A DNA stretch of 64,000 nucleotides from Gracilaria vermiculophylla (lineage: Eukaryota > Rhodophyta > Florideophyceae > Gracilariales > Gracilariaceae): NCBI GenBank assembly GCA_019155205.2, contig JAHNZQ020003148.1, positions 837,430 to 901,429 of the forward strand. The letters are read 5' to 3'. A model generated the notes under the pieces. The model saw only the letters and a program-made list of their open reading frames with translations. It did not search any database and was not told the DNA's origin. Positions within the stretch are counted from its first letter, which is position 1, and each line of letters opens with the position of its first letter. Below are positions 20,352-30,999 of the stretch, one piece after another. The position numbers and the translations under genes were made by a program.

Positions 20352-23300
20352 ATGGAGCGACTCGCGGACCCTTCTCTCTCCGACGAAGACTACGTCAAGC
20401 TTCTGGAACAACCAATCTCCATTCTGTACAATTCCCCCAATGCGTCCGAGCGCAACGCAGCGCAGCTGCTGCTCACGCAACTGCAAGAAATGCCCAATGC
20501 ATGGGTTCGCGTCTACGTAGTCTTAGATCATCCGTCCTCCTCTATAAACGCAAAGTTCTTCGCGCTTCAGATTTTGGAAAAGTTGATCCGCTACCGGTGG
20601 AAGACGTTACCGCAAACCACATGCAAGAGCATTCGTGACTACATCGTCAGCAAAGTTATCAGCCTGTCAGAAACAGATGAATCGCTTCGTCGCGAACGCG
20701 TCTTTGTTTCGAAGCTCAACCTAATACTTGTGCAAGTTGTCAAGCAAGAATGGCCCGCTGAGTGGCAATCTTTCATCGAAGAAATTGTCGGCGCCAGTCG
20801 AAGCAGCGCCAGCCTTTGCGAGAACAATATGAAGATTCTTCGTTTGTTATCAGAGGAGGTCTTTGAGTTCTCCACAGGCCAAATGACCCACGATAAGATT
20901 CAAGAACTAAAGAAACAATTCAACGATGACTTCGCCAGAGTGTTTCAACTTTGCCAGTACGTTTTTGACAATGCGAGTGAGCTGCAGTCATCACGCCCCG
21001 CTCTTCTCGTTGCCACCTTAAAAACCCTAGAGAAGTTTCTCTCATGGATTCCCCTTGGCTACATATTCGAAACTAAGCTCATTGAATTGCTTGTTGGCTT
21101 CGTGGGGGTTCCGTGTCTGCGCAATGCTACGTTACCGTGCCTGGTCGAAATAGCATCGCTTTCAACTGTGGGTCCTAAGAACTATGATGAGCGATTCAGT
21201 CTTCTGTTCCTAACGTTCGTGAAACAACTTGTTGTTGTACTTTCACGTGATACCGACATCGCAAGAGCGTACGAGGAAGCTGATGATGAGACACAAGGTT
21301 TTGTGATGGACTTGGCTTTATTCTTCACCGGCTTCTTCAAATCACATACACGTCTTCTTAACATTGATGGCCCTCCTGAAATGCAAGAAGCGATAAGGAT
21401 TGCTCATGAATATCTAGTCAATCTTTCAAGGGTCTCCGATGTCGAAGTGTTTAAAACGTGCTTAGAATGGTGGTATAGGCTCGCTCTAGATTTGTACGAA
21501 ACTGAATGTCATAGCTCTCCTCGGCGTGAGCACCAAAGATTGCTCATGCTAGATGGAACGCCAGAGGTCCAAACAGCGGCACTGGTGACCTTAGCGTTAA
21601 ATCCCAACGGAATCCCAAGAAACGCTCTTCGTTTATCGGCGAAGAGAGCATTCTACGCTCCTATCCTTGCTGAACTACGTCAGGTAATGATATCACGAAT
21701 GGCGAAGCCTGAAGAAGTGCTAATTGTTGAAGATGAGAATGGGGAAATTGTTCGTGAAACAACCAAGGACACAGACGCCATAGCTCTGTACAAGACGATG
21801 AGAGAAACACTTGTCTATTTAACACACCTTGACACCCAAAACACGGAGAATATTATGCTATCTAAGCTGAGTGCTCAAATAGACAACAGTGAATGGTCTT
21901 GGAACAATTTGAACACACTTTGTTGGGCAATTGGCAGTATATCAGGGGCTATGGGCGAGGAGGAAGAGCGAAAGTTTCTCGTGACCGTTGTAAAGGAGCT
22001 TCTTCAACTTTGTGAGATTAAACGCGGGAAAGACAACAAAGCCGTTGTCGCATCGAACATCCTATACGTCGTTGGTCAGTATCCGCGATTTCTGAGAGCA
22101 CACTGGAAATTCTTGAAAACGGTCGTGAACAAACTTTTTGAGTTCATGCATGAGACACATCCAGGGGTCCAAGACATGGCGTGCGACACATTCTTGAAAA
22201 TTGCGCAGAAATGTCGGAACAAGTTCGTGACTGTGCAGTCCGGAGAAACAGAGCCTTTCATTGTCGAAATGCTTGACAAGCTTCCAGAGATCATCCAGAA
22301 ACTAGAGCCTCACCAAATCCACTCTTTTTATGAATCATGTGGGTGTATAATAGCGAGTGAAGTGGACCCGACACGACAGTCACAGCTCATAATGAAGCTT
22401 TTTGAGCTTCCAAACAGTAGCTGGCGGCAACTGCTTTATTCGGCGTCTTTCTCCGAGGAAATTTTAACTCAGAGAGATAAGATGAAGAACTTTTCAAGTA
22501 TTCTACGAACCAATTCTAAAGTGGCAGAATCACTTGGGCCTCCATATTTAGTGCAACTTGAGTGGATCTTTGCCGATATGATGAAAGTGTACAGGGGATA
22601 CTCTAGTTTGATTCAGACTGCGGTTGCGAATGGTGGGCAGTTTGCAACGAAGAGCGCCGTGGTTCGAAACATGAGAGCAGTGAAGCGAGAAGTTATCCGA
22701 GTTCTTGAAACTTGTATAAGGAAATCGGACGACAAGGACCGGGAGAAGATTCAAAGAGGAATTATTGACCAACTTACATCGCCAATACTTGGCGATTACT
22801 ACAACTCGGCTCCTGACGCACGAGAAGCAGCTGTCCTGTCTCTCTATTCCACGATTGTCATTTACATGCAAGGAACTCTAACTACGGCTGCCATCAGTTT
22901 CATATTCAAGTCTCTCGTCCGTGTAACCGTCGACATGATTACAAACAATTTCGAAGACTTCCCCGACTCACGGATCAATTTCTTCTTACTATTGAGGTCA
23001 ATTAACAAACACAATTTCGCTTCTCTCTTTGCGCTCAGTGAAAATTCCGAGGCTGCCGAGGCAGATTTTCGCTTCGTAATCAACGCCATTGTCTGGGCAT
23101 TCAAGCATACCGAAAGAAACGTGGCGGAAACGGGTTTGCAAATTCTTCTGGAGATGCTGCAGAAAGTTGATAGCTCCCTTTTTGTTAATTACTTCTACAA
23201 GAAATATTTCAAACTGATCCTGAACGACATCCTGTCCGTGATGACAGATACGTTCCATAGACCAGGCTTCAGACTTCATGCTATAATTCTAATGCATCTC

Positions 23301-23699
23301 ATCGGCGCAGTTGGTTCTGGGCGAATCACGGAGCCTATATGGGATCAATCCGAGCCCGATCAAGTTGCGTGCGCCACAGCGAATGGTACTGTTGCGGCAA
23401 GCAACGCAGTGTTTCTGCACAACCATCTGCTGAAAATTCTGAAAGAAGCTTTCCCGAACTTGACGGGGACACAAGTTACTGACATTGTGAAGAAGCTTTT
23501 GTCTTCTGCAGATGAAAAGATGTTCAAGATACATCTGAGGGATTTCCTGGTTCAAACGAAAGAATTCTCGCCGGGTGATAACACGGAGTTGTTTGATGAA
23601 GAAAACAAGTTACAGCAGATGGAAAAAGAGAAGTTGGAGAAGGAAAGACTTGCCAGAACACCCGGTCTTCTGCCGCCATCAAAAATTCAGAGCCACTAG
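20352..23699 (+). CDS. XPO1: Exportin-1 (CRM1/XPO1), nuclear export receptor
   Basis: Karyopherin that binds leucine-rich export signals with RanGTP and carries proteins and RNPs through nuclear pores. Single exon, 1115 aa, slightly longer than the animal protein. The N-terminal CRIME/importin-beta domain is at about residues 10-180. HEAT repeats run throughout, with strongly conserved segments such as ILKLLSEEVF-like LRLLSEEVFEFS, WIPLGYIFETKLI, MRETLVYLTHLD and NTLCWAIGSISGAM. The NES-groove stretch LLQLCEIKRGKDNKA contains Cys554, equivalent to the cysteine modified by leptomycin B in human and fission yeast CRM1 (Thr in budding yeast). The protein should therefore be drug-sensitive. The C-terminal region includes IWAFKHTERNVAETGLQ and EHLRDFLVQ-like HLRDFLVQTKEF. 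The ATG at 20352 opens directly onto the conserved domain. Confidence 0.98.
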   Translation: MERLADPSLSDEDYVKLLEQPISILYNSPNASERNAAQLLLTQLQEMPNAWVRVYVVLDHPSSSINAKFFALQILEKLIRYRWKTLPQTTCKSIRDYIVSKVISLSETDESLRRERVFVSKLNLILVQVVKQEWPAEWQSFIEEIVGASRSSASLCENNMKILRLLSEEVFEFSTGQMTHDKIQELKKQFNDDFARVFQLCQYVFDNASELQSSRPALLVATLKTLEKFLSWIPLGYIFETKLIELLVGFVGVPCLRNATLPCLVEIASLSTVGPKNYDERFSLLFLTFVKQLVVVLSRDTDIARAYEEADDETQGFVMDLALFFTGFFKSHTRLLNIDGPPEMQEAIRIAHEYLVNLSRVSDVEVFKTCLEWWYRLALDLYETECHSSPRREHQRLLMLDGTPEVQTAALVTLALNPNGIPRNALRLSAKRAFYAPILAELRQVMISRMAKPEEVLIVEDENGEIVRETTKDTDAIALYKTMRETLVYLTHLDTQNTENIMLSKLSAQIDNSEWSWNNLNTLCWAIGSISGAMGEEEERKFLVTVVKELLQLCEIKRGKDNKAVVASNILYVVGQYPRFLRAHWKFLKTVVNKLFEFMHETHPGVQDMACDTFLKIAQKCRNKFVTVQSGETEPFIVEMLDKLPEIIQKLEPHQIHSFYESCGCIIASEVDPTRQSQLIMKLFELPNSSWRQLLYSASFSEEILTQRDKMKNFSSILRTNSKVAESLGPPYLVQLEWIFADMMKVYRGYSSLIQTAVANGGQFATKSAVVRNMRAVKREVIRVLETCIRKSDDKDREKIQRGIIDQLTSPILGDYYNSAPDAREAAVLSLYSTIVIYMQGTLTTAAISFIFKSLVRVTVDMITNNFEDFPDSRINFFLLLRSINKHNFASLFALSENSEAAEADFRFVINAIVWAFKHTERNVAETGLQILLEMLQKVDSSLFVNYFYKKYFKLILNDILSVMTDTFHRPGFRLHAIILMHLIGAVGSGRITEPIWDQSEPDQVACATANGTVAASNAVFLHNHLLKILKEAFPNLTGTQVTDIVKKLLSSADEKMFKIHLRDFLVQTKEFSPGDNTELFDEENKLQQMEKEKLEKERLARTPGLLPPSKIQSH

Positions 23700-24054
23700 C
23701 ATTGTAAACTATGTGTTACGAAAGTGGGTTCATTGGCTTTACTCAATTGTCATTGTGATTAATTCCGATGATCACAATAGTGATGGTAATAGATTTGCGT
23801 TGGAGAATGGATGGTGTCAGATTTTTTTTTTCTCGAATGTGTATATGAGAAATAGGAGTGGGTCAATAGAAACCAAGGAACTCTTGTGCGGGACGAAAGA
23901 TTTTTTTTGCTTTGTAAACATCTACGATCGAGTTCTAATCGTGAAGACCTTCACTCAGAGAATGAGGAGTAACGCAAATACCTAACATCCAAGTGGAGAA
24001 CCAAAGTAAACAAAAGCTCAATAATGCTTTTAAACTAACAACTTGCAATCTGAG
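23700..24054. other. Convergent 3' interval, exportin-1 / RPB5
   Basis: 355 bp between two stop codons facing each other. A+T-rich, with T-runs at 23821-23829 and 23901-23908 that may belong to 3' ends. No gene seen. Confidence 0.5.
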
Positions 24055-24708
24055 TTATGCAACACAGAAACGATAAGTGACATACCGTCCCGCCGTTTCC
24101 GAGGGTCGGGTAATTTTCACAACATTACCGGGCACAAGACCATAATACCGTGCAATAGGGTCGGATCGCTGTATACGAGGCAACTGACTTTCTTTTAGTT
24201 TGTACCTCCGAAGCAGGGCGAGCTTTGATTCTTCGGACATCAGTTCGTGCTTCGGAACAAGCTGATGGTAAGTAATATTCACTAGCAATTCATTCTCCAT
24301 GAACACCTCCAGTAAACATTTGCCAGAAGCGGACATCTTTTCTACTGCGCCTTTTGCCGTAGGGGTCAGTCCAGTTTGCAAGATCATGAGCGCATTATTT
24401 ACGGCATTGTTTTCCATACGTTTGGTTATGGCACTAACAACATCTACACCAACAGACTTGCCTCGTTCTTCGTCTGGAAAGAAAACAAAGATCTGGTCTG
24501 CCGGATTGTCACGCCTTTGCCTTAACATCGTCAGAGATTCGCGATTGAAGTTTGCAGTTCGCATTTGTGCAGCGAAATCCTCCTTGCTTAAATTCAGATC
24601 CTCACTCGTATTCAGGACTGCATATCCCCGGTCGGATAGCATTTCCAAAACTGTTCGACGCACACGATATAGTCGACTGACGTCCTTCTCTATTTGCGCA
24701 TCATTCAT
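24055..24708 (-). CDS. RPB5: RNA polymerases I/II/III shared subunit RPB5 (RPABC1)
   Basis: Shared subunit of the three nuclear RNA polymerases, at the downstream DNA jaw. Single exon, 217 aa from the ATG at 24708, the usual eukaryotic length. The N-terminal jaw domain (residues 1 to about 140) opens MNDAQIEKDVSRLYRVRRTV and includes VFFPDEERGKSVGV. The C-terminal assembly domain, also shared with archaeal RpoH, holds HQLVPKHELMSEESKLALL, RYKLKESQLPRIQRSDPIAR and YYGLVPGNVVKITRPSETAGRYVTYR, all hallmark segments. The frame is open to 24759, but the extra residues are not conserved. It converges with exportin-1. Confidence 0.97.
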   Translation of the reverse strand: MNDAQIEKDVSRLYRVRRTVLEMLSDRGYAVLNTSEDLNLSKEDFAAQMRTANFNRESLTMLRQRRDNPADQIFVFFPDEERGKSVGVDVVSAITKRMENNAVNNALMILQTGLTPTAKGAVEKMSASGKCLLEVFMENELLVNITYHQLVPKHELMSEESKLALLRRYKLKESQLPRIQRSDPIARYYGLVPGNVVKITRPSETAGRYVTYRFCVA

Positions 24709-26016
24709 CTTTGAAATATTCCAAGCGTTCAACGCAAAACAAAATGGATATATCCCCAAGGAACTTTTTTCAGGTTCAGCGCCAAAGACTCTAGAGAATC
24801 AATTCTGTAAGGAATGAACAACTGAACAAGCAATTCTTGAGCACTCCGCGTCAGATCATACAGGGGCCCCACACACGGCAAATCTGATTCTGAAATAGTC
24901 GAATGCCGGTGGTTGAGCAATGCACTTCCCCACGAAGGATCAAGTCACGGATTAGGGATGATGCGACCCATACTCAAGAAGGCCGTGTTTAGACAGTGGT
25001 GCCCCACCCTTTCCACTTTTTCCATCGATACTTTTTTAAAAACTTTTCCAAAACTTCTGATTTATTTACAGCTTTGAAGAAAAAAGATGAGCCTTCAGAG
25101 TTGACAATCTTCAAAGGTCAACAAGCGCACGCAAATGTCGGGCTCACAACCAGTTGTGTGCTGTGCGGTGTTGAGTAACCCAGAAGGTCCCTCTCTCCTT
25201 TGTTGTTTGACTTTCCGGAGTGAAAAGAAAAAGAAAAAACTTCATTCGGTGACTTTGGCTATGATGTCTCAATGACACCGTGAGAAAATCTTCACCACTA
25301 AAGGAAGATTAAATATGATGAGTAGTCTTATCCGTATCTGTGAAAAATATATCAACTAGCTTTGGAGCCCACAAAATGAACTGCAGCAAGGCTGAGAGTA
25401 AGGAACCAAATCATTTCTCCTTTAAGGTTCAAAGCACGCAACGAATGCTTATCAATACCTCTTCCAGTTGTAACAACACTACGCTTGGATACCCACACAT
25501 TCCCTTGACTAAATGATGTGTTCTCAGTATTTCAAGAAACATATCAATCAGGATTGAGCCGGTCAGATGCAACTTTCGAAAGGAGCACTTGTTCAGAGAC
25601 CATTAGGAGAAAAAGAGACGTTCTTTCCAGACATCGTCAAAATAGCGAAATAGTTTTACTATCCTAGTGAATACTAGCTAAGAAAAGAGTCGGGACTTTT
25701 CCGAACATTCATTCAGTAGCTGCTACTTTGCTTTCGGTTTGAAGAGGTTTCACAAGCAAAGGCTGCCAGAAAATCGTCGTGCTTTGCTCAGAAAAGAGGG
25801 TTGCAGCTCGACATAATGCTCCATACAACGTAGTTAGCTCAAATGCAAGGCCGTTGCAAGTAAGAGCTGCCCTACAGAGGCATGTGCACATACAATCAAT
25901 GACAAAATCCAAAATAAAATCATTGTAAGCATCTTTTGAATTCCAGTGGTGGGCATACAAATAGCATATATGACTACATGCGTCCAGCTTCCATCCTTGA
26001 AATGCAAAATTGGATC

Positions 26017-26287
26017 GTTTCGCCGCAACTTTTTAAAATGATGTTTATTGAAGAAAACAAAAAAAATATCTTGATTGCTGCCCGGCATTCGCAAGCCAGG
26101 TACCCACGAGTGCTCCGAAGAACTGAACCCGCGACCAGGCAGAAACCCAACTTGCGAGGCCCAACCCCCAATCTCCCAACTGAACCACCGCCACTGCGGC
26201 GATGCCGGACACCAATCGACGGACTCGCAGCTTTCAAATTTGGTACTTGAAGCAGACAAAATATGGAGCGCCAAGTTTATGATTTGT
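26017..26287 (-). mobile_element. tRNA-derived SINE-like element, copy 1
   Basis: About 271 bp, roughly 94% identical by eye to the inverse copy at 30175-30446. Read on the minus strand it contains a pol III A-box-like TGGTTCAGTTGG and, 58 bp on, a B-box-like GGTTCAGTTC in the context CTGGTCGCGGGTTCAG, which resembles a tRNA T-arm. The 3' part holds T-rich and A-rich runs (ATATTTTTTTTGTTTTC, TTTTAAAAAG). No coding capacity. The core ends are GTTTCGCCGC (plus-strand left end) and ATGATTTGT (right end); weaker similarity continues a little beyond the right end. Confidence 0.7.
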
Positions 26288-26646
26288 AATTTATCAATCA
26301 TTCAATTACAGCAACTTGGACTCGCAAAGATCTACAACAAGTGTTTTAAACTGCATTGTTTCACGCGGTGAACGTTATACTTTTCCTATTTACTTCCATT
26401 TTATAGAAATCTGAATCATCTCTTGGAATCTGCTGCCGTTTTCAATAAAAATTTGTGTCGGTTATTTATGAAGTTTTCATGTACTGCTTATATTTCAAGA
26501 CAGTTTTGTTCTCAAAGTCGATTTAGAGGCAAATAGATTTTAGTTTTATATCATTCTATTTGCTTCAAATTATCTCTATAGATTTCTTTATTGCTGAAGC
26601 CCGGCAATTCAGAGATATGTTGTGTGTTTTACTCTCTTTTTTGTTA

Positions 26647-26669
26647 TTTATATATATATATATATATAT
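26647..26669. repeat. (TA)n microsatellite
   Basis: About eleven TA units in a non-coding, A+T-rich context. Confidence 0.9.
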
Positions 26670-27591
26670 CTTCAGATTCATCAGCAATTCTTTTCTGGAA
26701 AACTCATGAGTTTTCTTGCGGTCGAGATGAAATTTGAAACACTTTGACAAATTCTAAAGCTTATTTGATTGTGGGGAAAAAGAAGAAAAGTAGAGTGTCC
26801 AGAATATCTCAATCTATTGACAATTGTATTTGCTCTTGACAAAAAACGTCTGAAGTACTCTCATTTCTGCTCAGAATTCTTACGCCAAAACAGCACAAAC
26901 TTTGCGTATCACGACTATAATTGCTAATTATGATGGAGAGGGATTTATATATTGAAAACCAATTCACTCTATAGCCCAAAAAGCCGGCGTAAGAATCAAG
27001 ACTTTTATAAAAACCAAAATTCAAATTAAAACAAGCATGTTCCAAAAGTCACACATCTGACACTCATGGAATCGTCTAGAAATGAAGTTTTTTGCAAAGT
27101 TCAAACTTTCCATTCGTCATATACATACAACAAGACTCTTGGTTTCAGAAGTGTTGAGAAGATGTATCGATTGCGAGCAAATGTGCGTTTTTGTTCACCG
27201 ATGTTTATTTTGATTGTTTATTCAGTAATGATACATGAGAAATGAGTTTCTTTTAAACGTTGTGCACATTAATGCTCTGTCGTCAAGATCATGTACAACT
27301 TAATGAATAGTTTAATTCCACCTTGATGGCCAAAAACTTTCTGAATGCTTCCAAATTGTTTCCCAGCAGTATCGATGTTGCTTTTTCGACAAACTGCAAG
27401 AAGTAGCTCAGCCGAGTATACCAATTCACAGCTACTGCTTTCATTGTGAATGACATGGAATGAAGCGGACAGGAAATGTTGCTGTTCGACTGTCCTTAAA
27501 AACAACATCGCGTCATGGCACGTCTTCATGTTTTAACGTACCCTTCAAGATACGGACAAAAACCCTGCACGATTGTCGGCATTTTGACTTA

Positions 27592-28122
27592 TTAGCAAGG
27601 CCCGCAGCAAGATAAAGACGGCGGGAAAGTTTTGGGTCGCGGCCCTCTACAGGCTCCGCAGCAAGATCCAAATGGCCGTCCTAGAGCTGCAACGGGAGCG
27701 CAAGCGATCTCTTCGGAAGGAACTCTCCACGAAATGGAAGCCAAAAATCCTGTATCCGCGAGTTTTCGGTCTACATCAGCTTTGTGCGTGGCAATTATGC
27801 CAAATACGTTTGTTTGTTTTTCAGCGGTGAGCAACGTTAAGCGACCTTCCTTCGGGCGGGAATCATTGCAACTATACATATGTTTGTCCGATGAGAAGCA
27901 GAGTGCTCCGGTACAAGTAATGATCACTGATGATGACGGCGGGTTCGAGATGGGTGTCACAATCGGCTCTGGGCTGAATGCTAGAGGTTCCGGGCTGAAT
28001 GCTGGAGGTTCCGGGCTGAAAGCAGGAGGTTCAAGCTGCCTTACATAAAACGGCACTGACTCAACTGTCGTAGTGCATAAATGAAGTGCCCAGATCACGA
28101 TGATTAGTGCGAACATGCTCAT
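27592..28122 (-). CDS. Possible small secreted/membrane protein with PPAFSPE repeats
   Basis: I do not recognise this gene. From the ATG at 28122 it encodes 176 aa. It begins MSMFALIIVIWALHLCTTTV, a credible signal peptide or anchor. Three tandem PPAFSPE/PLAFSPE heptapeptides follow (about residues 32-52), encoded by a 21-bp repeat at about 27967-28030. After a Thr/Ser/Pro linker the C-terminus is Cys-rich (SCCGACRGPRP...LSCCGPC), suggesting disulfide bonding outside the cytosol. The frame is open a further 31 codons upstream to a TTG. Support comes only from the signal-like start, the in-frame repeat and the Cys pattern; it stands isolated in a gene-poor region, so it could be spurious. Confidence 0.4.
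   Translation of the reverse strand: MSMFALIIVIWALHLCTTTVESVPFYVRQLEPPAFSPEPPAFSPEPLAFSPEPIVTPISNPPSSSVIITCTGALCFSSDKHMYSCNDSRPKEGRLTLLTAEKQTNVFGIIATHKADVDRKLADTGFLASISWRVPSEEIACAPVAALGRPFGSCCGACRGPRPKTFPPSLSCCGPC
27967..28030 (-). repeat. 21-bp tandem repeat, three units, in a putative secreted-protein frame
   Basis: Three copies of a 21-bp unit (plus strand GGGCTGAATGCTGGAGGTTC with small changes) coding PPAFSPE on the minus strand. Confidence 0.85.
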
Positions 28123-29832
28123 AACGAATCTTGAAGGAACCAAAGATGAAAGAAAGAACGATTTAGCCAGCCACTTGTTGTCTTCGTGGTTCCGCGATCG
28201 GTATGGTTTGCCCAAGGTCTCGACAGATAGGTAGCAAGTGTTTAGGAAACCCAGTTTATATAGAGTAGTTCATGAGGTTTTCGGCATGAATTGCATTCAT
28301 ATTCAGCAATGGTAAGAAGCAGGCGTCGTTTGTTCAAAGATGCCGATTTGGCCGCAAACAGAGCTTATTTTGCGTGGAAACAGAAATAGAGTAAGTCTTT
28401 GAGTTGCTTTTAGTAAGTACTGTAAATACTCATACGATACTGCTGTAGGAAACGGAGAAACTGGCGGAGCTAATGGAGAACAGAGACGAATATACTATCT
28501 CGAACTCATACATTACTATCATTCGGCAGGTCGGTGTCTTCGCGAGTTATTTTCATCTTTGAGAAGCGGTCCAGTGGGGACTCGTTGTACATGGGCAATA
28601 TTTATAAACCAGGCGATGTTTCTCAATTTATCTACTGAAAGGAGGCAACAATGCTCGGGTGAAGGGTTCCTTTATCAATCTTGATTCATGAGAAAGCATG
28701 TTTTCTGTCAACATCGATTGCGGAAAGGTGAACCAAGAGGATAAATTTCTGAAACCCAAAACTTACCGCACATCCTGGATTTTCACGGGATTAGAATTCG
28801 GGTTCTTTTTAAGTTTTCTTTTCTTTTAAGCGGTCTGGAGAGACCCATTTCGCACAACTCAAGAAAACTATATGAGTTCCCTTTTTCGAAGAAGTGCAGA
28901 AGCTCACACGTCCAGGTTGTAATCTGATCTAATGATGACTTGTCCCTTCGCTTCGTGTAATGGCGAACCCATTCCGACCAGTGGCATTTGTTGGCGAGCA
29001 CCTGGAGAGTACTTTGCATGCTCCACATCTTTCCTGACAAACGTTCGCATTCGCTCCTCACGATTTGCGACCCCTATCGTACATTCGTTCGTAGTGCTCA
29101 TGACACTAAAGTGTTGGAGTAGCTTTTCTACGTGTTGCCAACAACACTTGAGGCAACATGGCAAACTGTATTCGGCTAACTGTCCTCGGCCTTGAAATGG
29201 AAATTGCATTGTCTCAAAATAAGTGTCGATTTGGCGTGTGCTGCGATCTTGGCGCTACGTTTTGGGCTTTTTGTAGCGCAAATATTTTGGAAAAAGACCC
29301 AAGGGTACGCGCTGCAATTCTTTTCATTCCCATCGAAATATATTTGTGCATCCTTTCTTCAATATTCCAGAGCACTCGTTGTCAGGCATGGATCGCAATC
29401 GCTGGTTTTGAAATTGATGAGCGATCTTAAGATTGCAATCGCGATTTCATCACACCGTTCATGATATCAATTTGATGCAAAACATCAAACCCCCATCACG
29501 CGATCACATTTTTGCTCAATGCAATTTATGGGCAACTGATGAAACCCATGAATTTAACCAATCACTTGTACCTTGTAGAAAAACGCAACGGTATGCTTAC
29601 TGTACTACATTTCCTCATCAATGTACAGGCCTGCTAATGTTCTTCTCTCGCATGAATGTACAAATTTTACAGGTGAATGTAGCAGTGTCTCATTGACCGT
29701 TTTCGTCTCTTGAAATCCTCTGTTCTTCACATGACAAGCTTTTATGGAATGTAATTATGGTGCAGAACGCGTTTAGTATGATTTAAACAAAAAGGATTAT
29801 CACAAGTCTTCAAATTAATTGGGAGTTTCTAC

Positions 29833-29923
29833 GATGCTTCAGCATCAACTTTAGTTACCTGAAGGGTGTTGGTCTCCATTGGAGACCCGACCGCGGATCC
29901 GTTTCGCTTCCCCAAGAAGCGAA
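29833..29923. other. Three consecutive perfect hairpins
   Basis: Within 91 bp: GATGC-TTCA-GCATC (29833-29846), GGTCTCC-ATT-GGAGACC (29871-29887) and TTCGCTTC-CCCAA-GAAGCGAA (29903-29923). All stems are perfect. No ORF uses this stretch. It could be a structured RNA or the relic of a foldback element. Confidence 0.6.
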
Positions 29924-30174
29924 GTCAGGCACACCACGTCAGGGCAGATCGCTTGTGCCGTTTGTGATGCTGTTGGTGCTCAAAAAGAATTTCATTGTGT
30001 ATAGTTGATAGACTTGATTCATTTGTCGTTTGAGTAGACCAGAGAACGGCAATATGATGAGTATAACGAACTCTTTGTCAGGAAACAGCCGCTTTTTATA
30101 AAAACCAACAGCGTTTGGTTGCAGTTTCCAGGCTCTGTACAGCAACAGTTTGAAATAAATGATTGCAATGGCTT

Positions 30175-30446
30175 ACAAATCATAAACTTGGCGCTCCATA
30201 TTTTGTCTGCTTCAAGTACCAAATTTGGGAGCTGCGAGTCTGTCAATTTGTGTCCGGCATCGCCGCAGTGGCGGTGGTTCAGTTGGGAGATTGGGGGTTG
30301 GGCCTCGCGAGTTGGGTTTCTGCCTGGTCGCGGGTTCAGTTCTTCAGAGCACTCGTGGGTGTCTGGCCTGCGAATACCGGGCAGCAATCAAGACATTTTT
30401 TTGGTTTTCTTCAATAATCATCAGTTTAAAAAAGTTGCGGCGAAAC
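30175..30446 (+). mobile_element. tRNA-derived SINE-like element, copy 2
   Basis: About 272 bp, inverse orientation to copy 1, from ACAAATCATAAACTTGG to AAGTTGCGGCGAAAC. A-box-like TGGTTCAGTTGG at 30275-30286 and B-box-like GGTTCAGTTC at 30333-30342 are identical in both copies. The flanks of the two copies are unrelated beyond the core, apart from a short AATGATTG upstream, as expected for dispersed insertions. I did not find clear target-site duplications. Confidence 0.7.
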
Positions 30447-30934
30447 ATTTTTACTAAACACAAGCGGAACACTGTGAAACAGTCATTATGAATATTTATA
30501 CTGGTCTCGATACGACATGACCTTTTCTTTAAGAGACAGTTCTTCTTTTCAGAGCGGACCAAAAACTGCTACAATAAACTCTTTGAAAAGAAACACACGT
30601 CACCAACAGTTTTTTTATTGTTTCCCTGCACTGCACTGTTTTGTTTAGACAATCCACTTCCGGTCTATATTCTGCTCAAGCAATAACTCGAATGTGCAAC
30701 AGCACGCCCAAAAACATCTGGAAGTGCGCCATGTACGTGGAGTTTTACTTATAGCGATCCGCATATATGCTGTGCATTTGTTCCGGCACAAAAAGGAGAA
30801 ACGAAGAATGTGTAGTCTGAAATTTGCAGTAGCGCAAAAGATTTACTCTGCAGTGGATGGGGCCGCATGGGACCTTTCGTGAAGTAGTGCGGCTGCCAAC
30901 TGTGCAGTCACACACCGACTATAATTTGAGCTGC

Positions 30935-30999
30935 CAACTATGGATCGCGATCATTGATCGCAACTATGGATCGCAACTATGGATCGCAACCATGGATCG
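30935..30999 (+). repeat. 13-bp tandem array, five units
   Basis: Five head-to-tail 13-mers of the form CAACTATGGATCG. Unit 2 is diverged (CGATCATTGATCG) and unit 5 has one change. Non-coding. Confidence 0.9.

Larger units (their letters stand above)
24709..27591. other. Gene-poor, A+T-rich repeat-bearing region
   Basis: No protein gene recognised in 2.9 kb. It holds SINE-like copy 1 (26017-26287) and a (TA)n tract (26647-26669). Frames overlapping the SINE-like copy exist only because the element is moderately GC-rich and have a translated twin in copy 2, so they reflect the repeat. The first part (24709 to about 25000) contains the RPB5 promoter. Confidence 0.4.

Noticed and set aside
26075..30387. 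Similar 98- and 122-aa ORFs in the two inverted repeats as a protein family
   Set aside because: Their similarity follows from the SINE-like DNA copies. The frames have no start conservation, and the same DNA also gives open frames on the other strand.
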